From Macrosoma leucophasiata (taxonomy: Eukaryota > Arthropoda > Insecta > Lepidoptera > Hedylidae), in assembly GCA_036365455.1 (NCBI GenBank), contig JAWQUS010000010.1:11664501-11728500 (forward strand): 64,000 nucleotides of DNA. The letters run 5' to 3'. Position numbers and translations under genes: made by a program. The notes beneath the pieces were generated by a model that saw only the letters and a program-made list of their open reading frames with translations, searched no databases and had not been told where the DNA came from. This document shows positions 9,843 to 19,764 of this stretch, piece by piece (within the stretch, counting starts at the first letter, position 1; the number at the start of each line of letters is the position of its first letter).

Positions 9843-9945
9843 GATACTTCACGCCTGTAATCCCCGAAGAGGTAGGCAGAGGTAAATGCATGCATTCAAG
9901 CATACATGCAAACACCCACGATTCGCTGGTTATGTTTTGGCCCCT
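9843..9945 (-). repeat. SINE family B, 3' fragment
   Basis: Reverse complement contains the family B tail: cgaatcgtgggtgtttgcat-like sequence, then CATGCATTTACCTCTGCCTA and a GGGGATTACAGGCGTGAAG end. The 5' tRNA-like head is missing. Confidence 0.75.
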
Positions 9946-9971
9946 GGCAATTTTATTAATTAAGCTGAAAA

Positions 9972-10195
9972 TTTGTTGTGTCGGTTGCCTAACTAGCATT
10001 TTTAGCAATAGATGTCGCTACTACCACTAAAAGATAATGCAATAACTGTGAAGGAGAAATTCGACAGTCGGGTATGGACTTCGGTAGCTCAGTTAGAAAG
10101 GCGGCTGGACTAGACATCCCAGTGGTCGCGGGTTTAAGTCCCGAATGAAGTCAAATTGTTCTTTCCACTTTTCTTAAATTAAAAATACTTGAAGT
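9972..10195 (+). repeat. tRNA-like SINE family G, copy 1
   Basis: About 100 bp of head sequence (GTTGCCTAACTAGCA, CAATAGATGTCGCTACTACC) precedes a tRNA-like module at 10077-10152. That has A box TAGCTCAGTTAGAAAGG, B box GGTTTAAGTCCC and an acceptor-like GACTTC/GAAGTC pair. Flanks are partly self-complementary (gaaggagaaattcgac / gtcaaattgttctttcc). The same order occurs inverted at 36000-36198 and, without the head, at 57787-57938. Pol III promoter boxes suggest its own transcription; a LINE partner is not evident. Confidence 0.75.
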
Positions 10196-10199
10196 TCTC

Positions 10200-12040
10200 A
10201 AATTTCCACTGGTGTTTAAATTAGAATTTCTACAAGGTAATGTCCAAATATTCGCTATATTAAATATACCTACTTACATACTTGCCTATTTGATGGAGAT
10301 TCCAGTGTAACATAGTGCAGTAAACTGTTTATCTTGTAAAAAAAATAATTTAATATTTCACATTGATTTCAAAGTATGTTTTTTTTATTTGAAATAGTTT
10401 ACAGATCTTGGCAAATTAAATTTAAAAAATGGTATGGTTGTACATCTTTCTGCAAAGAGGCATAACCGCGTAGGACGATAGGATGTAGATAAAAAAAATG
10501 TTTACCAACTACAGAAAGTTGATCTTAAGAATAGCACGTCGTCATATTTTGACCATTCCACCGACTGGACTTAATCAATCATGTAAATTGGCAAGGAAGC
10601 AGGAAGGTAAAACAGCTTATTTTGTCTCTCTGTCAGCCGCTTCCCATTAAAAACTATATTGTAACATGTTTTCTAATCTACATAACATACCTATCGTAAT
10701 GACTTTACCACGGAATAGATAAAGGACTTAACCGATACCTATAACGCTATAGCAACGAGCAGGTAAAGATATATTAAATATTAATACTTTTTCCATCACT
10801 TTTTGCTCAACTCCTTAATATGTTTTTATGTAGGTATTTTTAAGTATATTATATAAAATGGATCAAGATTCAAGTAGAAGAAAAAAGATCAAGTAGTTAC
10901 GCAAAAAATTAGGAACAATTTTTATGCAAAAACACGGTCGAACTGTAATATGACTATAAAGAATACCCTTATTTCGCAATTTCAAGTGATATATAATATT
11001 TGAAATGTTTGTTATTATAGCAGAAGCACGACATCACTTAACTTGTACACAGGTGGTGGCAGCGATCGTGTCTGAATATTTGATGTATCAGCTTAACGCT
11101 TGTTGATATTACTCGTTTAATGTGCTTCTTGTAACTAAGAGAACTTGAGCTTTAGTAACATATTAATTTTTCAAATTACGTTCATTACGTTACAGGTGAA
11201 ATGCAAATTGTGAAGCTATAAAGTTAAAATATAAGGGTCATATTATTATCACAGTGTAAAATGGACTGATGCATAATTGTATTTATTATACCTATATTAC
11301 TTTAGTAATAGTACCTCAATGGTCATAACAATATCCATTTCGTTATTACATACCTACCTATTATTTGAACGAAATATTTGACGGCTGAACTGTCTTTATT
11401 AGATAAACAGTCGCTCTATAGAGAACAAAACGCAAAATATTCGCTTTTCTTTGATAACATTATTCTTGCAAAAATACATTGCATATTTTGCCTTTTTTCG
11501 ATATCGTCTTCATAAGCCTTAAATACAGCTAGGGTCTTTCACTCACTTACCCATAAAATATCTTATTTGAAAGGCCGCTGGAAAATATACTACGCTGTTT
11601 TCATATTCTTTAAATGGTGAGTCATCTATTGAGATATCTTTTCGTTACACATATTTAACTGTAATTACATAAATTAGGCAATCTTAAATATCTCGTGACA
11701 TAAAAACAAACTATCTGCGAAAGTTTTCTGACCTTATTACGTTACAGGGAATGCAATCAATGTCACAGCTACGACACGAGTGTTGTCGGTTCGCTGAGCG
11801 TCGGAAACGGGGTATGTGTACATAACAATTAACATACCTTTAGTCGCTATTTTGGAAACTATCTATTTTATAACACACGCTGTTATTAGATTGAGGCACA
11901 AGGCACATTCTACTGGTATAGGTACCTACTCACTTACATTATTATATTATATTTAGTTTTATATAAGTGATACTCTACATTATTTATAATTTTTCTAATT
12001 TGTAATTTGATATATATCAATTGTTGTTCACTTTCATTTA
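10200..12040. other. Spacer, no feature recognised
   Basis: 1.8 kb of AT-rich sequence. No coding-like frame, no repeat shared with the rest of the window, no RNA gene that I can support. Confidence 0.5.
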
Positions 12041-12044
12041 TTTT

Positions 12045-12339
12045 GTTTTTTTTTTATTTAATGGAAGTGGCAAACAAGCTTGCAGTTCACATTGATGTTA
12101 AGTGATGACTGCAGCCTATAGACATCCACACAAAGACCATGATCAAAATGCAGATGCGTTACCACTCCTGAGGCCTAAGGTGTTATGCCTCTGTGCCGGA
12201 AATTACAAGGACGTACATTACCACCTGACCGGAACACGACACTGCTGAACACTACCATTTAGCGGCAATTATATTAGGTAATGTGGTGGTCCTATGCGCC
12301 TACGCCCTAGAGCTCCATCACTGGAGCTCTACCAGCAGT
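12045..12339 (-). repeat. Repeat family A, copy 1
   Basis: Near full-length. In its own orientation it runs from an ACTGGTGGTAGAGCTCC-like start to GTTTGCCACTTCCATT and a poly-A (a T-run at the left on the plus strand). Eleven copies occur in the window. It resembles the 3' region of Bombyx BMC1/L1Bm-type LINEs as I remember it, but with a constant 5' boundary it behaves like a SINE. Confidence 0.8.
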
Positions 12340-13560
12340 TAGTTTAGTTGTTTGTTTATGACGTGTCATAAGCGGTGCTTGACACCTTAAATGAAAAAAA
12401 ATATTTCTGATTCTGATTCTGCACTATAAATACTGAAATACTCGTGATAATAATAGGTATTCACTTATTTACCTACTTACAAAAATATGTGTTATCAAAT
12501 CACGTACAAGGTGGTCTCAATAATGCTGATGAAGTTAATTCAACGTTTGTAACAAAATTTAACGACGCCATGTTGACTTATCATTATCTAGTATGTGTAA
12601 AATCAATTTATAAACGGAACCAGCTGTTTGCTATCTGTGCCATCTCTAGGTATAAATTAACCTCATATTTATTTTTGCACATGCAAAAATCTAAAAGCGC
12701 ATACACTAAAAGCATTTTTCCCGGCAAATATACTGATTACTTCTGAACATGCAACGTAATCGAAAAGCACTTCGATATAGGTACCTAAATAGTGAACTGC
12801 CAATATTAACTGCATGGTAATGCTAACCTCAATTTCCTCATATCCCAACAATCTCAAATTGAGTGGCATTTGCACAAAAACGGAAATTAATACATACATT
12901 CAAAATTCAATGTTTAGTGAAGCGTTACTTATTTTGTAGCTGTTCGTTTAAACAAAATTTAATTAAATAATACTGTGCCTTTTATGTACACCACTTATTT
13001 TTGGGCACATGATCAATGCCACTAATCATTTATAAGGACATTATTTATACCACAATTTCAATGTAAGCATGTATTATTCTAGTCTTCGCTATTTGCTGTT
13101 TCCTAAGATTTTTATGATATAAACCAGATAACTTTTCACAGAAATTTTGTTAGAAATGAAAACTACTTCTTAATTTAATTACAAGTTTATATCAATCAAA
13201 AGTGCTTTTCAAAGTTTTAGTTCAATTAGTATAAATTTGAGTTTAACTTTTTGTACCGGCCATAATAGTTTAGTTAGAAGTACTTCTTAAAGACTTACCT
13301 GAAGCACAGCCAGAAGCAAGGTAGAATATTTTTTGTTCTTTATAAAATAGAGTCGTTATCTGTTCTAAAACATTTTGTGTTTTACAGTTTTACCCATTTA
13401 TGTACATTTTACACTTTTTATCTCTTGTCTTAACGAAAGGAATTTCGTAATCTGTTAAAAGTTAACTTTCAGGTGACTTGATTATTTCGAATAGTATAAG
13501 TTACGGGGATGTGGTGTGTGGATTACACTTTTCGAAGTCCGGTTTCACACTCTATACTTT
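12340..13560. other. Spacer, nothing supported
   Basis: AT-rich. Open frames at 12444-12746 (+) and 12669-12899 (-) overlap each other and show no recognisable domain or codon structure. Confidence 0.45.
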
Positions 13561-13567
13561 GTACGTT

Positions 13568-14345
13568 ATCTATACTTATAATAAAACTGTAGAAGTGTAA
13601 ATTCTGTACATTGAAAATATTGAAAAAATAAATATCAGGGGATGTTACTAGATCGATACCGAACACAAATATGGGATTAGAAAAAATGTTGTCTGTCTGT
13701 CTGCCTGTTTCTTCAAGCATCACACAAAATCTACCAGTCCGATTACGATGAAACTTGGTACCTATAATTATATTTTAACCTTTGGCGCATAACACTGGTA
13801 CTTTTTATCCCGGAAAAATGTCAGTTTGTCTGTGTGTTTGTGCACGTAAATTTCAGAAACGGCTTATCCGATTTACGGTTTTCACTAATATATAGTGGTA
13901 AGTTTAACTTCTCATTTAGTGTTTGTTTCATGTCAATCGGTTCAGAAATAAAAAAGTATTGTCAATTTTGAAGAATCATATCGAATATTTTTAGACTATT
14001 CTGCATCTATATTCTATCTTTTTTAGGGTTCCGTACCTAAAAGATAAAACCGGACCCTATTTCTAATCCTCCGCTGTCTGTCTGTCTGTCTGTCCGTCTG
14101 TCTGTCACCAGGTTGTATCTCATAAACAATGATAGCTAGAAAGCTAAATTTTTCACAAATTATGTATTATTATAGTATTCTGTTACCGCTATAACGACAA
14201 AATTAAATACTAAAAATAAGAAAATGAAAGTGTTAAGGGGTCCAAGGGGGCATACAATAAACGTGTTTTTTTTTTCGTATATTTTCTGCTCGATATTAAC
14301 AACGGTACATAGCAAGTAGACGCTTAAAATTTTTACAGAAAATGT
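13568..14345 (+). repeat. Dispersed repeat family I, copy 2
   Basis: Plus-strand copy matching the reverse complement of 8990-9730, from CTATACTTATAATAAAACTG through the CTGT tetranucleotide run to GACGCTTAAAATTTTTACAG. Non-coding. Orientation is opposite to copy 1, 4 kb away. Confidence 0.75.
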
Positions 14346-14386
14346 AGTTGTATATTACCATCCTTAATAAATCCATACTGTCTATA

Positions 14387-15297
14387 CTAAGATTATAAAT
14401 GTGAAAGTGTGTTTGTTTATCCGTCTTTCACGTCAAAACGGAGCAACGGATTGGTGTCATTTTCTATGTAGAGATACTTAAAAAGGCGCAGAGTGTCATA
14501 GGCAACTTTTTGTCTTCTTATACTTCCCCCTAAAATAGGAGGTGGAAATTTAAATGGAGCATTCCACAATTTGCAAGGTACAAAGTTAAAACTTGGTATG
14601 CGAACTCTTTGAGCCTAACAAACAATACGTACATCTTTTTTTTAGAAATCTGCCCCCATCCCCTTATAAGAGGGAGTGAAAATTGTATTGGGATTTCTGC
14701 AGTGTTCAAGGTGGAAAGACAAAAATTGGTATGCGGACTTTGTTACTAAAAAAACCAGCATTTACTTAAAATTTTTTTTGGATATCTGGCTACCTTACCT
14801 CCCTAAAATAGCGGGTGGAGGTTTGTAGGAGCATTCCACATTTTTCAAGGCAGAGAATTAAAACTTGGTATACTGACTCTTTGAAATGTAACGTAACTTC
14901 ACACCTATAATCCCGAAGGGGTTGGCAGAAGTAAAGGCAATCATAATGCTTGCAAACACCGACTATTTGCCGGTTACGTTTGGGCCTATGTAACAGGGGG
15001 CGAGCCTGTTGAAATCTCCGGGCACATTACCAAACTTCGAGGTACTGAGAAATATCCAGAAAAATCCCAATAGAACGAGAGATAAAGGACTGCCAAAAAT
15101 TGGTATGCAGACTATTTGTCACCAAAAAAAACAAGATAAAGATAAAAAAGTTTATACAGAATTTTCTCATTTTTAGACTATATGAAAATAGTTAGGTGTA
15201 CTTAAAGGTTTGGATATTGGACATTTCCGCGGGATCGTAAAATTTGAATTATTTATAAAACGAAATCTACGTGGGCAAAGCCGCGGGCAACAGCTAG
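14387..15297 (+). repeat. Dispersed repeat family K with nested SINE B fragment
   Basis: Starts TACTAAGATTATAAATGTGA and ends GCCGCGGGCAACAGCTAGTA, ends very common in lepidopteran dispersed repeats. The interior repeats a motif of the form aaaattggtatgcgaactctttg three or four times (near 14583, 14720, 14860, 15090). It is interrupted at 14888-15062 by a minus-strand family B piece. No protein is encoded. Confidence 0.6.
14888..15062 (-). repeat. SINE family B fragment nested in family K
   Basis: Reverse complement matches the 3' half of family B (compare 18900-19090): block ending in cggcaaatagtcggtgtttg, then CTTCTGCCAACCCCTTCGGG and a GTGTGAAGTTA end. Confidence 0.75.
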
Positions 15298-15299
15298 TA

Positions 15300-15995
15300 T
15301 GGTATATGATTTAACTTTCTTTAAATAAATATACGTAAATACAAAAAAACTGTATCTTAATTTTCACGTAAAATAACAATCACCCCATCGAGTTTATTCA
15401 GTAGACAAGCAAATTTTTTGGAATATGTTCATAGCATAAAATAATGAAGAACATTTTATATAAAAAGGTACTTTATACCTACTGCTAGATATATAGGACT
15501 ACTCAAAGTTATTTGGAGCAATACTGTTATTTATTTACCAAAAATTCTTGATACGGAATGCGGTATGCGCAGTTAAAATGCATTTCATAGGCCAAATATA
15601 ATAAATAATATGGTTAGACTAAAATAATATTCAACACGCAGTTATCGTGCATACTGCGTTCTATTTCCGTGTGGCGACATGGGTGGCTCAACCTCATAAA
15701 TCAACACAATTTGTTCCGAGAAAATTTGAATATACCGCTATTGAAATAAAAATATACTCTTAGTTGAAAAATAGTCTGTCGATACGCTCGATTATGAACG
15801 GTTTTGACATATTGAAGCCATTGCATTTATTTTATAACCGGATATTTACCAGAAATGTGGAATGTGTGTTATTGGTCTCTTTCAGAAACGATTTTTTCTT
15901 TTTTTTGGTAGACGTGATTTATTTATTCACATTTAGCAGTGCGTTCACATCATCTATATTTCGAAGAACCGGCTGTATTAGATTTATGTTTTTAA
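15300..15995. other. Spacer, no feature recognised
   Basis: AT-rich sequence up to the mariner left end. A frame at 15764-16027 overlaps the transposon terminus and has no recognisable domain. Confidence 0.45.
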
Positions 15996-15997
15996 TA

Positions 15998-16986
15998 GGT
16001 TGGGGAAAAAGTCTTTTCGCATTATAGTATGTATGAACTTGTAATAAAATCTCTTTGGCTGTAGTATTTGTATCTGGCTGGTTTTGGTATTACGGATAAA
16101 ATGGATGCCATTTTTGAAAAAGTGGAGCAAGATCGACATATCAGTAGTAACAACCGTAGCTGAAGAACTGAGAATTGATCACAAAACAGTTTTGGCGCAT
16201 TTGAAAAAAGGTGGGTACAAAAAAAGCTCGATATTTGGGTACTTCACGAGCTCACTGAAAGAAACCTAATGAACCGTGTACTCATTTGTGATTCTTTATT
16301 ACGACGTAATGAAACCGAATCATTTTTGAAGAAGCTGATAACTGGTGATGAAAAATGGATCACGTACGACAAGAACGTGCGAAAAAGGTCGTGGTAAAAG
16401 GCCGGTCAGTCTTCACAGACTGTGGCGAAACCCGGGTTAACTCGCAATAAGGTGATGTTGTGTGTGTGGTGGGATTGGAAGGGCATTATTCATTATGAGC
16501 TATCACCACCAGGCAGGACTATCGATTCTGAACTCTACTGCGAACAACTGATGAGATTAAAACAAGAAGTTGAGAGAAAGCGGCCGGAAATGATCAACAG
16601 AAGGGGGTGTTTCATCATGATAACGCTAGACCTCACACATCTATAGACTCTCAGAAAAAAATTAAGAGAGTTTGGCTGGGAGGTGTTAATGCATCCGCCG
16701 TATAGTCCTGACCTTGCACCTTCAGATTTCCACCTGTTTCGGTCTCTTCAGAATTCTTTATGCAATGTTAGGTTAACATCACGAGAGGACTGCCAAATCC
16801 ACTTGTCGCGGTATTTTGATAAGAAGTCCCAAAATTTTTATAGCAATGGGATCATGTCCCTACCTACAAGATGGCAAAAGGTTATCGAACAAAATGGTAC
16901 ATACATAATTTAGTTAAATTTAAATAAACTATATTAAAAATGTTTTGAATTATCTTAAAAAATGCGAAGAAACTTTTTCCCCAACC
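15998..16986 (+). mobile_element. Mariner, internally deleted copy
   Basis: Left end GGTTGGGGAAAAAGTC follows TA; right end is the complementary GACTTTTTCCCCAACC type. Apart from a deletion of about 290 bp, it is nearly collinear with the intact element at 19765-21044. The junction lies near 16090, where TTTTGGTAT is fused to TACGGATAAAATGG. Short identity (TAT) at the breakpoint suggests microhomology repair or aborted gap repair. The right flank lacks an immediate TA. Confidence 0.88.
16084..16913 (+). pseudogene. Mariner transposase, broken
   Basis: Remnant of the transposase encoded intact at 19945-20970. The first ~65 codons are gone with the deletion. A stop replaces the Ser codon in the RSWSK region (CGTGGTAAAAGG). 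Further breaks lie around the second catalytic region, where a few bases are missing after AGAAGGGGG, and after the 'his' stretch. The final segment keeps [10 protein letters not shown] with the third Asp. Not functional. Confidence 0.88.
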
Positions 16987-17040
16987 TTGTATTTAATAGA
17001 ACCATATTGAGTTTAGTTTAGTGACTGCGCTTTTCACTTT

Positions 17041-17068
17041 CTATTCTATTCTATTCTATTCTATTCTA
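17041..17068. repeat. (CTATT)n microsatellite
   Basis: Five to six units of CTATT. Confidence 0.9.
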
Positions 17069-17587
17069 ACAAAAAACGAGACAAAGTATTACAATTCTGT
17101 ATAAGTTCGCAACAAATAGTAATGTATGAAGTTCTTGCATGCTCGAAGCATTCTTCATAGAATGTGCCTGTTGTAATCATCTAAAGAATAATTACTTTCA
17201 CTCAGGATTCCTCAACATTCCTCTACTCAAGCCTAATGTACATAGTTAAAAGAAAAAGACTAGGTAGCTAATATATGGAAATGCAGTTCATATAAAATCA
17301 CATAAAACTTTTCCTCTTCTCGATTAGTCACAACGACAAAACCAACTAGCCTTAAATTAGAGAAACGGTGTAGTAAACGTCGCTCGGTAATGGAAGCCTG
17401 GACCTTGGCGAAAAATACGAAAACCTTCCGGAATTTAAGAACGTAAGCTTTGTTACAAACTGATACTTACACATGTATGGTTGCCCATTTTATCAACGTA
17501 ATCCGTCGAAACGGTTTTCTATTTACTTACCTATACGCGAAGGACCTTGGGCATTTTTTAAGTTATGATGGCAAAAATAAGGTTTTG

Positions 17588-17690
17588 ACGCAGAACGTCA
17601 CTTTCGCAACACGTTATCTCGAAAAAAATTGTCACTTTCGCAGAAAGTCATTTTCGCAAAAAGTCACTTTCGCAGAATGTCATTCACAAA
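17588..17690. repeat. Short minisatellite with GTCACTTTCGCA core
   Basis: GTCACTTTCGCA or a one-base variant recurs four times in ~100 bp (near 17597, 17631, 17647, 17663), with spacing of about 16-34 bp and variable A-rich linkers. Confidence 0.65.
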
Positions 17691-17699
17691 ATTATTTTT

Positions 17700-18035
17700 T
17701 CCGTATTATTAAGTAGGGTCTGAGATATTCAGTTTTTACTACTTCCTGAAAAAGCGCAAAAACGCATATACGCGGTTTTTAAAATTAAGCAAATTTTTAA
17801 AAATTAAAAAATTTGCAAACTGATTTATATTTTAAGTACACATTTTCGAACGGTAGAAAGTAAGCAAACACTGAAGCCGATAGACATATACCTATTCGTA
17901 TACAAAAACCAGGGCTCATGTAGGCAATGTAGAAGCATTGCCACTCCTGAGACTATTCTTTTTCTTTCTTATAATAGTTAAATTGTTTTAAACTTTCACG
18001 ATTTGTATTCATATTTTTATAAACGGGACTTAATC
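17700..18035. other. Spacer with a family A scrap
   Basis: Only a short family A-like piece at ~17905-17955 (ATTGCCACTCCTGAG) is recognisable. Confidence 0.35.
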
Positions 18036-18039
18036 GCGT

Positions 18040-18152
18040 ACTATTTTGATCGAAGTATTTACCTCGACACTCGACGTTTCGGCTGTAATGCAACGGCCGA
18101 ATCCGACAGTCTACTAGTGACCACGGCCGTTAAATACTTCGATTAAAATAGT
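18040..18152. repeat. Foldback element with 22-bp arms
   Basis: Arms at 18040-18061 (ACTATTTTGATCGAAGTATT plus TA) and 18131-18152 are complementary with one mismatch. The 69-bp centre is GC-richer and itself partly palindromic (CGGCTGT / ACGGCCG). MITE-like; no target duplication recognised. Confidence 0.65.
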
Positions 18153-18185
18153 CTATGATACTCGTAGTTATTATAAGGCAATACA

Positions 18186-18299
18186 ATCCCGGAGTGAACA
18201 CGATAGTAATAATCACCACCGTTTGGTGGAAGAAAGATTATGTAATGCGGTGGTGTCTAGTACACCCCCGAGCTGCGATACTGGCACTCTACCACCAGT
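18186..18299 (-). repeat. Repeat family A, 5' partial copy 2
   Basis: Carries only the start of the family (in its own orientation): the ACTGGTGGTAGAGTGCC end through the segment next to CACCACCGCATTAC. The remainder is missing or diverged. Confidence 0.65.
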
Positions 18300-18780
18300 T
18301 ATTTCACTAATATTAATTTTCTGTGAAATACCTATTTCAATTAAAATACCGAAGCCCGTTTCCTGAATGTTTGGATCTGAAGTATTCGTACACTTTGAAA
18401 CTAAGAATTTTACCAATATAATCGGCTGAGCAAACCCATCAATCGTGAACATTGTCTAACCCCCAATTTAGAAACGCTGGTCATAATTGAACTCTGGTCA
18501 AATCAACTCTTTGATTGGACAAAAGGATCGCGATGTCAATTACAAGCCAATGAATTCCATTTTTATTTATTTGGCTACAGAGAGTTTTTGTTCCTAGGGA
18601 ATTTATGCTCTTTTAAGATAATCGTGATTCGTTAAATATTTTTTGATGTACACAAATTATTCACTGTTTTCAGTTATTAGTCTTATAAGACGTATGCAAC
18701 CTTTATAACATTTGCGATCTGTTCTCCAGAAATGATCCTCATGCATAAAAAATATTTATTTAACTTCGTTATATGTCGTA

Positions 18781-19105
18781 ACTGCCTCAGTAGCCTAGTG
18801 GTAGCAGGCCACAACTATTACGCTGGATGTCCTAGGTTCCATTCCCGGGTCGGGGGCTATCAGAGATAACGGTTTAAAATCCTTTACCTCTGGTTCTATT
18901 GGGAGTTTTCCATTTTCTCGTTCAGTTACCCAGTACCTCTGAGTTTGGTTATGTGCCCGGAGATGGCAACAGGCTCGCCACCTGTTACATGGGTCAAAAA
19001 CGTAACCGGCGAATCGTGGGTGTTTGCATGTATGACTGAATGCATGCATTTACCTCTGCCTACCCCTTCGGGGATTACAAACATGAAGTTACGTTATATG
19101 TCTGT
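18781..19105 (+). repeat. SINE family B, best full copy
   Basis: tRNA-like head with A box TAGCCTAGTGGTAGCAGG and B box GGTTCCATTCCC (one mismatch to consensus). The body contains ACCTGTTACATGGGTCAAAA and CGGCGAATCGTGGGTGTTTG. The 3' tail CTCTGCCTACCCCTTCGGGG followed by ATTACAAACATGAAGTTA contains a CCCC-TTCG-GGG stem-loop. This tail is homologous to the 3' end of LINE C (48285-48320: CTCTGCCTACCCCGTTAGGG then GCGTGAAGATACA), which suggests the LINE that mobilises it. Other pieces lie at 9843, 14888, 32333, 32795 and 52424. Confidence 0.8.
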
Positions 19106-19369
19106 ATATTGGTCACTGGCATTTGTGCATCCGTTCTGAGCAAATTGGCCGTACTGTGTTATGACAGATAGACAGACATACCGACACACAGAGAGCCAGA
19201 CACACGAGGTTCTATATTTATGTAATGCTAATAATATCGAGCAAAAAAAAATACATAGCTCTAAAGGACAAAGAACTCACCGTTAGTTATTATCCGCGCA
19301 CCACACCTGACTACTTTTCATGAAGATGTCTGTAAAATGAAACATGTATTCACTTTCATTCACCATCAG

Positions 19370-19548
19370 CCACCATTGTAAGGCCCTGTAATTTCCGGCA
19401 CAGAGGCATAACACCTTAGGCCTCAGGAGTGGTAACGCATCTGCATTTTGACCTTGGTCGTGTGTGGGTGTCTATAGGCTGCAGTCATCACTTAACATCA
19501 ATGTGAACTGCATGCTTGTTTGCCACTTCGATTACATAAAAAAAAAAT
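19370..19548 (+). repeat. Repeat family A, copy 3 (5'-truncated)
   Basis: Begins near GTAAGGCCCTGTAATTTCCG and runs to GTTTGCCACTTCGATTACAT and an A-run. About 100 bp of the family start is missing. Confidence 0.8.
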
Positions 19549-19764
19549 CAGCGGGAACTAGATATTTGTTTCTAACTAAACACACTTATTATACACCGTA
19601 ATTCTGCTGTATACAAATAAAAAATAGGCTGTATTTTTAATACACAAGCTGTGAATTTATCATGCCAAGGTGACTTAAATTTCGAGCATTTGCCTAATCT
19701 CATCTGCATTTAAATAATTTGCAGAGTTTCAAAGAAAAAGATCTAAATCTCCCTCTTGAATGTA

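Noticed and set aside
10077..10152. Functional tRNA gene
   Set aside because: A and B boxes are present, but stems are imperfect, no T-run terminator follows closely, and the unit is part of a repeated SINE (family G).
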